Positions 17,258-24,310 of a stretch of DNA of 46,510 nt are shown here, piece by piece (positions within the stretch are counted from its first letter, which is position 1; each line of letters begins with the position of its first letter). Made by a program: the position numbers and the translations under genes. Under the pieces are notes generated by a model, which did not search any database, had not been told where the DNA came from, and saw only the letters and a program-made list of their open reading frames with translations. Location: positions 1 to 46,510 of the forward strand of contig JALEQX010000008.1 in the NCBI GenBank assembly GCA_022763825.1. Direction: 5' to 3'. This DNA is from Oscillospiraceae bacterium. Its GTDB lineage: Bacteria; Bacillota; Clostridia; Oscillospirales; Acutalibacteraceae.

Positions 17258-18619
17258 TCATTTACCTACGCAGAATTTTGAAAATACTTCGTCGACGACG
17301 GTTTCCGTTGCCTTTTTACCCGTAAGCTCATTAAGTGCGTCAATCGCGGAGTCCACTCCCACGTTCACCGCGTCGAGAGTCATTCCGAATTTTAACGCCT
17401 CTATAGCTTCGTCAACGCACGATTTTGCCCTGACGCAGCAGTTCCGCTGACGTTCGGTCGTGAGCATTACGGCGGATGAATCGAGAGTATCGAGCGACAG
17501 CATTTTTTCGACCGCGTTTTTTAATTCATCAAGACCGTTACCTGACGAAGCCGACATCTCAACAACAACCGGAATATGTTTTTCTATTTCTTTTTTATCG
17601 ATACAAACGCCGATATCCGTTTTATTTATAACGGCGACGGCGCGTTTTTCACGGCATTTTTTTAATAAATCAATGTCCTCATCCGACAGCGGAATACTCG
17701 CGTCAAATACGGCTATTATAAGCCCGGCGCGGTCTATTCTCTGTCTTGCAATCGACACGCCGATATTCTCTATCTCGTCGGAGCTGACTCTTAATCCCGC
17801 GGTATCCTGAAGCCGTAAAACCGCACTTCCGAGTCTGACCGTCTCCTCGATAACGTCGCGCGTAGTACCTGCAATATCTGTAACAATCGAGCGGTCGTAG
17901 CCCGTGAGCAGATTCATAAGCGTAGACTTGCCGACGTTCGGATGCCCGCATATAACCGTGCTTATACCCTCGGTTATCGCATGCCCCGCATCAAATGAGG
18001 AGATCAGTTCATCGAGTTCATTCGATATATTTTCAAGCGATTCCGAAAGTGAATCCGTGTGAACCTCGGGGATATCCTCGTCGGGATAATCAGTCCACAC
18101 TGCCATTCCCGCACCGAGGTGCGTAAGAGTTTTGCATACGGAATCTATACGCCTGCTCAGCGCTCCGTCAAGAGTCGTAACGGCGGCGTTTAAAGCGTCC
18201 TTACCCTTTGCGGATATAATATTCATAACGCCCTCGGCCTCGGTAAGGTCGATTCTGCCGTTTAAAAAGGCGCGTTTCGTAAATTCGCCCGCCCCGGCGG
18301 GAATCGCCCCCGCAGATAAAACGGCTCTTAGAACGCTGTTTGTTACATACAGTCCGCCGTGGCACGAAAGCTCAACAACGTCCTCGCCCGTATAGCTTTT
18401 AGGTGCTCTGAAAACCGTCGCGATACATTCATCGATAAGATTTTCACCGTTGTATACGTGACCGAAAGAAGCCGTATATCCTTTTAATTGGGATAACTTC
18501 TTAGACGAAACCGACTTAAAAACGCAGTCCGCGATTTTAAAAGCGTCCTCGCCCGATATTCTTATAATTCCGATACCGCCGGGCGCGTTCGGAGTCGCTA
18601 TTGCGGCAACAGTAGACAT
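17258..18619 (-). CDS. mnmE: tRNA U34 carboxymethylaminomethyl-modification GTPase
   Basis: MnmE works with MnmG to add the (carboxymethyl)aminomethyl group to U34 of certain tRNAs, using methylene-tetrahydrofolate and GTP. The N-terminal folate-binding domain starts TVAAIATPNAPGGIGIIRISG. The inserted G domain has G1 GHPNVGKST (about 224-232), the G2 region TTRD, G3 DTAG and G4 NKTD. The C-terminal catalytic cysteine is in the final FCVGK motif. At 453 residues it is complete. It ends one base before tadA and begins 11 bp after the mnmG stop. Confidence 0.98.
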   Translation of the reverse strand: MSTVAAIATPNAPGGIGIIRISGEDAFKIADCVFKSVSSKKLSQLKGYTASFGHVYNGENLIDECIATVFRAPKSYTGEDVVELSCHGGLYVTNSVLRAVLSAGAIPAGAGEFTKRAFLNGRIDLTEAEGVMNIISAKGKDALNAAVTTLDGALSRRIDSVCKTLTHLGAGMAVWTDYPDEDIPEVHTDSLSESLENISNELDELISSFDAGHAITEGISTVICGHPNVGKSTLMNLLTGYDRSIVTDIAGTTRDVIEETVRLGSAVLRLQDTAGLRVSSDEIENIGVSIARQRIDRAGLIIAVFDASIPLSDEDIDLLKKCREKRAVAVINKTDIGVCIDKKEIEKHIPVVVEMSASSGNGLDELKNAVEKMLSLDTLDSSAVMLTTERQRNCCVRAKSCVDEAIEALKFGMTLDAVNVGVDSAIDALNELTGKKATETVVDEVFSKFCVGK

Positions 18620-18629
18620 TGTTTCACCG

Positions 18630-20489
18630 TCATTTCTTTAAATAAATAAGCAAAACGGAAATATCCGCCGGGCTTACACCCGAAATTCTCGAAGCCTGAC
18701 CGATACTGTGCGGTCTTATTTTATTAAGTTTTTCCCGGGCTTCGAGTCTTAAACCTACAACAGAATTATAGTCTATATTCTCGGGAATGATTTTGACCTC
18801 GAGCCGTCTCATCTCGGCAACCTGGGCTATCTGACGTTTAATGTAGCCCGCGTATTTTAAATCTATTTCGACCTGCTCGAACACGTCGTCGGGTAAATCG
18901 GGTCTGTCTATGTCGAACGGCGTTAATATTTCATAGCTTAACTGCGGACGTCTTATCAAGTCGGCAAGTTTTACGCCCGTCGTAAGCGGAGCCGTGCCGT
19001 GCTCAATTAAAACCGAATTTATATTATCCGACGGCGCGATAACTTTTTTCTCAACGCGTTGTTTTTCTTCATCTATAAGTTTTAATTTCGTCTGTAATTT
19101 TTCATATCGCTCGTCGGAAATAAGTCCTAATTCGTGTCCCATTCCCGACAGTCTTATGTCCGCGTTGTCCTGTCTTAAAAGAAGTCTGTATTCAGACCTC
19201 GAAGTCATCATTCTGTACGGCTCGTTACAGCCCTTGGTTACAAGATCGTCAATGAGCGTACCTATGTACGAGCTTGCCCTGTCGAGTATAAACGGTTCCT
19301 TTCCCTGCGCTTTCAGAGCGGCGTTTACTCCCGCAACAAAGCCCTGCGCGGCGGCCTCCTCATAACCGCTCGAGCCGTTGAACTGTCCCGCGCCGTAGAG
19401 ACCGGGCAGACTTATAAATTCGAGAGTCGGTCTTAATGCGAGAGGATCTACGCAGTCATACTCGATTGCATATGCGTTTCTCATAACCTCGACATGCTCG
19501 AGTCCTTTTATCGTTCTCAAAAACGCGAGCTGAACGTCCTCGGGAAGCGATGAGGACATGCCCTGCAAATACATCTCCTCGGTATCGAGTCCGCAAGGTT
19601 CGACAAAAAGCTGATGGCGCTGTTTTTCCGAAAATCTGACTATTTTATCCTCAATACTCGGGCAGTAGCGCGGGCCTACGCCCTCTATCATGCCGGAATA
19701 AAGAGGCGAACGCGATATATTGTCAAGGATTATTTTCTTCGTATCCTCATTCGTATACGTCATATAGCATACTGCTTTATTTTCGGGCGGAATCTCGGTC
19801 GAAAACGAGAACGGAGTAACCTTTTCGTCGCCCTTTTGAATCTCCATTTTATCAATATCGACGCTTCGTCTGTTGACTCTCGACGGCGTACCTGTCTTAA
19901 AACGTCTTAAAGGAATATTCAGCTTTAAAAGAGCGTCGGAGAGTCCTATCGCGGGAAAAACTCCGTCGGGTCCCGACGAATAGCACTTATCCCCTACATA
20001 AATTTTTCCGTTTAAAAATGTTCCCGTGGCGAGAACGACGCATTTCGCCCTATAAACCGCGTCAAGCTTTGTTTTCAAAACCCACTCGTCTCCGTCTTTA
20101 TACAAGTCGACGATTTCGCTCTGCTTTAACTGCAAACCCTCGGTTTTTTCGAGCGTGTGTTTCATGTATTTTCCGTATTCGCGCCTGTCAATCTGCGCTC
20201 TTAAAGAATAAACGGCGGGGCCCTTTCCGCGGTTTAGAATTCTCGACTGAATTGACGTATGATCCGCGGCAATACCCATCTCTCCGCCGAGAGCGTCAAG
20301 CTCCCGTACAAGATGCCCCTTGGACGTACCGCCTATCGACGGGTTGCACGGCATGTTGCCCACAGAGTCCATATTAATAGTAAAAATAACGGTTTTGCAT
20401 CCGAGTCTCGCGCTCGCGAGAGCCGCCTCAATACCCGCGTGCCCCGCGCCGATAACCGCTGTGTCAAAGCTGTCAGCATAGAATTCCAT
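18630..20489 (-). CDS. mnmG: tRNA U34 carboxymethylaminomethyl-modification enzyme, FAD subunit
   Basis: MnmG (GidA) is the FAD- and NADH-binding partner of MnmE in tRNA wobble-uridine modification. The dinucleotide-binding motif GAGHAGIEAA is at about residues 14-23. The conserved cysteines lie in NMPCNPSIGG and GPRYCPSIEDKI. The 619-residue length and the C-terminal ASRISGVSPADISVLLIYL helix are typical. The ATG has GGTGA six bases upstream. The gene heads the mnmG-mnmE-tadA operon. In many Firmicutes mnmE-mnmG sit near the replication origin with jag, yidC and rnpA; none of these or any DnaA-box cluster is present here. Confidence 0.98.
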   Translation of the reverse strand: MEFYADSFDTAVIGAGHAGIEAALASARLGCKTVIFTINMDSVGNMPCNPSIGGTSKGHLVRELDALGGEMGIAADHTSIQSRILNRGKGPAVYSLRAQIDRREYGKYMKHTLEKTEGLQLKQSEIVDLYKDGDEWVLKTKLDAVYRAKCVVLATGTFLNGKIYVGDKCYSSGPDGVFPAIGLSDALLKLNIPLRRFKTGTPSRVNRRSVDIDKMEIQKGDEKVTPFSFSTEIPPENKAVCYMTYTNEDTKKIILDNISRSPLYSGMIEGVGPRYCPSIEDKIVRFSEKQRHQLFVEPCGLDTEEMYLQGMSSSLPEDVQLAFLRTIKGLEHVEVMRNAYAIEYDCVDPLALRPTLEFISLPGLYGAGQFNGSSGYEEAAAQGFVAGVNAALKAQGKEPFILDRASSYIGTLIDDLVTKGCNEPYRMMTSRSEYRLLLRQDNADIRLSGMGHELGLISDERYEKLQTKLKLIDEEKQRVEKKVIAPSDNINSVLIEHGTAPLTTGVKLADLIRRPQLSYEILTPFDIDRPDLPDDVFEQVEIDLKYAGYIKRQIAQVAEMRRLEVKIIPENIDYNSVVGLRLEAREKLNKIRPHSIGQASRISGVSPADISVLLIYLKK

Positions 20490-20520
20490 TTATATCACCG
20501 ATTATAATAAATATCAATAT

Positions 20521-20549
20521 ATAATACCACGCATTAAGAATAAAAGCAA
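20521..20549 (-). promoter_or_regulatory. Probable mnmG operon promoter (extended -10)
   Basis: On the minus strand TTGCTT (20544-20549) and TATTAT (20521-20526) are 17 bp apart with TGG just before the -10, an extended form. The predicted start site is about 25 bases before the mnmG ATG. Confidence 0.5.
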
Positions 20550-20657
20550 CAATTTACGAGGTAAATTATTGTTCACACGGCAATTGTCAACATTCGGCGC
20601 GATAGGATGTATATTTGTTATTTTGGACATTATAATATGGATTAAGTAATTTTTATG

Positions 20658-20686
20658 TTGACAAACATTTTAAAACAAATTATAAT
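20658..20686 (+). promoter_or_regulatory. Perfect consensus promoter of the abiF RNA
   Basis: TTGACA (20658-20663) and TATAAT (20681-20686) are exact consensus hexamers separated by 17 bp. Transcription should start near 20693, seven bases before the CCCGCC arm of the structured RNA. So strong a promoter directly before a short terminated RNA implies abundant RNA. Confidence 0.88.
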
Positions 20687-20692
20687 ATAGGT

Positions 20693-20754
20693 AACAGAAC
20701 CCGCCACGCATAGACATGCTTAGCATGGACGCGCAACCCGGCGGGACTTTTTTT
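20693..20754 (+). ncRNA. abiF-type structured RNA upstream of the HEPN toxin-like gene
   Basis: A nested hairpin is directly visible. The outer stem is CCCGCC (20700-20705) with GGCGGG (20740-20745). Inside are CGC (20707-20709) with GCG (20731-20733) and CATGC (20715-20719) with GCATG (20723-20727) around TTA. Seven Ts (20748-20754) follow, so the RNA can end about 20 bases before the abiF start, giving roughly 62 nt. A conserved abiF RNA motif upstream of Abi_2 genes has been reported from comparative genomics; this assignment is from memory of its position and shape. An antitoxin-like or toxin-controlling role is an inference. Confidence 0.8.
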
Positions 20755-20773
20755 AAGTTTCGGGTGAAATAAT

Positions 20774-21688
20774 TTGTACAATTATCCAAAGAATGTTTTA
20801 AACAGCGCACAATTGCTGCAAAAATGGGTCGACAAAGATATGAAAATTAAGCCAAGTGACAATGCGGAAAATGCATTACAAAATATTGGTTATTACAGAT
20901 TAAAAGGATACTGTTTTCACCTATTTGACCGAAACACAGGAAAATTCGAAAAAGATACAGATTTCAGTAATATCATAGATTTATATAATTTCGACACAGA
21001 ACTTTCGCATTTGGTTTTCGGTTATATTTCCGAAATTGAGGTTACTTTGAGAGCGCGCACGGTGAACGCTTTGCTTATATACAATGACGCGCTTATTTTA
21101 AACGACCCGTCCGTGTTTGACAACAAAGCGTTATATTGGAAAAATCAAAGTACTGTTGCAACGGAAATTGCACGTTCTGACGACGTATTTATAAAACATA
21201 ATTTCCGAAATCATGACGGAGCAATTCCTCTTTGGGCTGTCGTCGAAGTTATGTCTTTCGGCACTCTTTCAAAAATAATAAAAACAATGAAAACAGGTAC
21301 ACACAGCGCGTTCTCCGTGTTAACCGATATGTATAAATTTGACGGCACAAACGGCAAAAAAATAAAGCCGTCAAAAAAACTGTTTACTTCATGGATTCAA
21401 TCTGTTTGTATAATGAGGAATATATGTGCGCATAACAGCAGAATATATAATCGTGCGCTAAGTACAACGCCGGAACTGATAAATTCGGATAAAATCACTC
21501 CTGTACCGAAATTCAGCGGACTTTATCAGATATTATTATCTATGAAATATCTGCGCCCGTCGGATAAGTCATGGATTGATTTTACAGAAAAATTAAACGC
21601 GTTATTTAATAAGTACAGTCATGTCATTGAATATAAAAGACTCAATTTTCCGTCCGACTGGGAAACTCATATCAAAATAGAAGAATAA
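20774..21688 (+). CDS. abiF: Abi_2 (AbiF/AbiD) family abortive-infection protein with HEPN motif
   Basis: Abi_2 proteins are phage-defence proteins of the abortive-infection type, probably RNases of the HEPN superfamily. Family hallmarks are NIGYYRLKGY (about 37-46), PLWAVVEVMSFGTLSK (about 152-167) and MRNICAHNSRIYNR, which contains the HEPN RxxxxH motif Arg215-x4-His220. At 304 residues it is complete. The start is a TTG (20774-20776) with GGGTGA 7 bases upstream. The gene is AT-rich and its codon use differs from the neighbouring housekeeping genes, as expected after horizontal transfer. It lies just after a terminated structured RNA, so expression depends on read-through or processing. 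No partner protein gene is present. Confidence 0.93.
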   Translation: MYNYPKNVLNSAQLLQKWVDKDMKIKPSDNAENALQNIGYYRLKGYCFHLFDRNTGKFEKDTDFSNIIDLYNFDTELSHLVFGYISEIEVTLRARTVNALLIYNDALILNDPSVFDNKALYWKNQSTVATEIARSDDVFIKHNFRNHDGAIPLWAVVEVMSFGTLSKIIKTMKTGTHSAFSVLTDMYKFDGTNGKKIKPSKKLFTSWIQSVCIMRNICAHNSRIYNRALSTTPELINSDKITPVPKFSGLYQILLSMKYLRPSDKSWIDFTEKLNALFNKYSHVIEYKRLNFPSDWETHIKIEE

Positions 21689-21782
21689 AAAAAATTTTTT
21701 CGCATATACTGTATATGACAGAGCCGAGCAAGCCTATAAAAAAAGCTCAAACCGCTCGGACTTTCATAAAAGTAAACTGAAA

Positions 21783-21839
21783 AAACTGCAAATCATAATC
21801 TTATTCTCAATAAAAAGAGAAAGTTATGAATTGCAGTTT
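21783..21839. terminator. Bidirectional terminator between abiF and the pseudogene
   Basis: A 16-base inverted repeat with one mismatch (AAACTGCAAATCATAA at 21783-21798 and its partner at 21824-21839) has a 25-base loop. It is followed by CTTTTTATATTTTTG on the plus strand and TTTTTTC on the minus strand. A smaller hairpin CCGAGC/GCTCGG (21724-21759) precedes it. Confidence 0.65.
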
Positions 21840-22284
21840 CTTTTTATATTTTTGTCTTCCCTGTCCGATTATTCCGTCGGGAGGCTGCATTCCGCCCATA
21901 CTTCCCGGCTGTCCGCCGTTCATATTGTCTCCCGGCTGACCTACCATGTCTCCGGGCTGACCGGACGTGCTTACATTGCCGTACGCCGTCAGCGCATCGC
22001 TTAATGTTATTTCGCATACCTGACTTCCGTCGGGAGTAACCGTATAAGTTTCACCCTGTTCAAGCTCGCGTGACGAGAAAACAAAGTTTGACGTGCCGCA
22101 TGTAAGCGTATAGCAAAAGAGAGCCGAACTCATAAGGTTTATATCCACCCTCTTTCCGCTTCGACTGCGTTAAAGAAACTTGAAAGCCGTTAGTATATGA
22201 ACCGCCCGAAATCGTCACCGCTGAACCATTTTTCGCGTTCACGCTTTCGTTTACGAGCATTATAACGACCTGAACGATAGCCAT
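21840..22284 (-). pseudogene. Degenerate remnant of a DUF4353/Cthe_2159-like carbohydrate-binding protein
   Basis: Two overlapping reading frames carry pieces of one protein. The first (22284 downward) has NESVNAKNGSAVTISGGSYTNG, a beta-helix repeat like those in Cthe_2159-type cell-surface polysaccharide binders. The other frame (22148 downward) has SSRELEQGETYTVTPDGSQ, a typical C-terminal motif of that family, followed by a GQPGDMVGQPGD-rich low-complexity tail. The frame change near 22070-22130, the missing N-terminus with signal peptide, and the very short total length mark it as a remnant. The family assignment is from motif memory. Confidence 0.6.
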
Positions 22285-22351
22285 ATCCGCTCATCTCCTT
22301 AGTGTGATTACATAGTAACGCGCCTAACTAAAGCGAAACTAAAGGAATAAT

Positions 22352-22389
22352 AAAAAAATGCCGGGACTCACGTTTTGTGAATCCCGGCA
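22352..22389 (-). terminator. Intrinsic terminator of the ABC exporter operon
   Basis: On the minus strand a 13-bp stem (TGCCGGGATTCAC with GTGAGTCCCGGCA, one wobble position) and a short AAAAC loop are followed by seven Ts. It lies 17 bp after the stop of the second ABC gene. Confidence 0.88.
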
Positions 22390-22405
22390 CATATTAATTT
22401 AATAT

Positions 22406-24310
22406 TTATTCGTCGTCCTCGGGAGGTATTCCGCCCTGGTACTGGCAGTCGTGAAGCATAGCGTAGAAGCCCTTAGCCTCCATTAACTCCTCATGCGTGC
22501 CCGCCTCGACGACGCTTCCCTTTCTCATTACGAGAATTCTGTCCGCATTTTTAATAGTCGAGAGTCTGTGCGCGATAACGAAACTCGTTCTGTCCTTCAT
22601 CAGATACTTCATTGCCTTCTGAATCTGAAGCTCCGTCTTTGTGTCGACCGAGCTGGTAGCCTCGTCGAGAATGAGTATCGGCGGGTCGGCGAGAACGGCT
22701 CTCGCTATTGTTATAAGCTGCTTCTGCCCCTGCGAAATATTCGTTCCGTCCTCTTTAAGTTCCGTATTGTATCCGTCGGGCTGACTCATTATGAAGTCGT
22801 GAATTCTTGCAATCTTCGCGGCTCTTATGACCTCGTCGTCCGACGCGTTTTCTTTGCCGTAAGCTATATTGTCCCTTATCGAGCCCTTGAATATCCACGT
22901 GTCCTGTAAAACCATACCTATCTGCGAACGCAGAAGTTCTCTGGGCATATCCGTAATATTAACGCCGTCGACGTCAATTTCGCCCGAACGTATGTCGTAA
23001 AAACGCATGAGCAGGTTGATTATCGTCGTCTTGCCCGCGCCCGTGGGACCTACGATAGCGATAAGATCGCCCTTATTCGCCGTCATGCTGAAATCCTCGA
23101 TAAGCGGTTTATCCTCGCGGTATCTGAATGAAACATTCTTAAAGTCAACTCTGCCGTCCGCGTTAAGAGTCGTAACCTTATCGGAATCGGGAACCTCCTC
23201 ATCCTCGTCGAGAAGCTCAAAAACACGTTCTGCGGAAGCGAGTCCCGACTGAATCGAATTTATAAGTTTGGAAAGACTCGTAAGCGGGGACGATAAAAGG
23301 CTGTTATACGATATGAATTTAGTAATTGAGCCGAGCGAAAATCCCGCCGCACCCGCGACAATCATATTTCCGCTGACTATACATATTATAACGTATACCG
23401 CGTTATTGATTAAATTTATAACGGGCTCAATGGTTCCGGATATAAAATTCGCCTTTACGGTTATGTACTGGAGTCCGTCGTTTATCTCGTCGAATTCCGC
23501 TTTCGCTTTTTCCTCATTATTAAACGTCTTATTTATCGTGTGACCGGTGTACATCTCCTCGATATGACCGTTCAAATCACCCGTCGTATTCCAGTAGCGT
23601 TTAAACCACTTGCGCGAAATTCTCGATACGAAATACGAGAACACTGCACCGAGGGGTGAGATTAAAACCGTGATAAGAGCCAGTTTCCAGTTTTGGAAAA
23701 ACATTATTATTATAACGGCGGCAACCTGAATAACACTCGTTATAACGGTAAGTATACTGTTTTGAAGAATATTTGAAAGATTCGAAATATCGTTTGTAAG
23801 ACGGCTCAAAAGATCGCCCTTCGTATGCGAATCATAAAAACTCAGAGGAAGTCTTGCAAGTTTAGAATTTACCTGTTCTCTCATCGAGCAGAGCATTTTC
23901 TGCGAAACGCCCGCCATTACAAACTGCTGAACGTACTGGAACAGTCCCGCGGCAACATACAGAGCAACCGTCTTTATAAGAAGCATTTTAACCTCGGAAA
24001 AATCAAGAGGCACGCCGTGCAGTCGATTCTGTACCTGAGTCTGAATCGCGTCGACAACGTCGCCGAGTACACCCGGAGCGTATGTGTTGATAACCGTATA
24101 AACTATCGCCGCCGCACAGGATATTGTAAATGCGAATATAAACGGTTTTGACAGCGCCATCAAACGTTTAAGAGTTTTCTTTGAATCCGCCGGTTTGTCC
24201 TCTCCGCTTTTTTCTTTGTTTCTGTAAGCCGCATATTTTCCGCTGCCGTTTTTAATATAGTTGAGAGCGATCTCTTTGGCGCGCTTATCATGCTGTGATA
24301 TCTTACTCAC
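22406..24310 (-). CDS. ABC exporter half-transporter, subunit with canonical Walker B
   Basis: The protein (634 residues from GTG) has six membrane spans (about 60-330) and a C-terminal ATPase domain: Walker A GPTGAGKTT, signature ISQGQ (degenerate from LSGGQ), Walker B ILILDEATSSVD with catalytic glutamate, and H-loop IAHRLSTI. It pairs with the upstream ABC gene into a heterodimeric exporter like LmrCD or TM287/288, probably for drugs or lipids. The GTG at 24308-24310 is chosen over ATGs 15 codons upstream because GGAGGG lies 8 bases before it and it overlaps the partner's stop by only 8 bp. A strong terminator follows. Confidence 0.93.
   Translation of the reverse strand: MSKISQHDKRAKEIALNYIKNGSGKYAAYRNKEKSGEDKPADSKKTLKRLMALSKPFIFAFTISCAAAIVYTVINTYAPGVLGDVVDAIQTQVQNRLHGVPLDFSEVKMLLIKTVALYVAAGLFQYVQQFVMAGVSQKMLCSMREQVNSKLARLPLSFYDSHTKGDLLSRLTNDISNLSNILQNSILTVITSVIQVAAVIIIMFFQNWKLALITVLISPLGAVFSYFVSRISRKWFKRYWNTTGDLNGHIEEMYTGHTINKTFNNEEKAKAEFDEINDGLQYITVKANFISGTIEPVINLINNAVYVIICIVSGNMIVAGAAGFSLGSITKFISYNSLLSSPLTSLSKLINSIQSGLASAERVFELLDEDEEVPDSDKVTTLNADGRVDFKNVSFRYREDKPLIEDFSMTANKGDLIAIVGPTGAGKTTIINLLMRFYDIRSGEIDVDGVNITDMPRELLRSQIGMVLQDTWIFKGSIRDNIAYGKENASDDEVIRAAKIARIHDFIMSQPDGYNTELKEDGTNISQGQKQLITIARAVLADPPILILDEATSSVDTKTELQIQKAMKYLMKDRTSFVIAHRLSTIKNADRILVMRKGSVVEAGTHEELMEAKGFYAMLHDCQYQGGIPPEDDE

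Noticed and set aside
18630-20640. Possible replication origin near mnmG-mnmE
   Set aside because: These genes often lie near oriC in Firmicutes, but no DnaA-box (TTATCCACA) cluster and none of rpmH, rnpA, yidC, jag or dnaA is present.
20700-20745. tRNA or tmRNA gene
   Set aside because: The hairpins do not form a cloverleaf and there is no T-arm or CCA end; the layout fits the abiF RNA instead.
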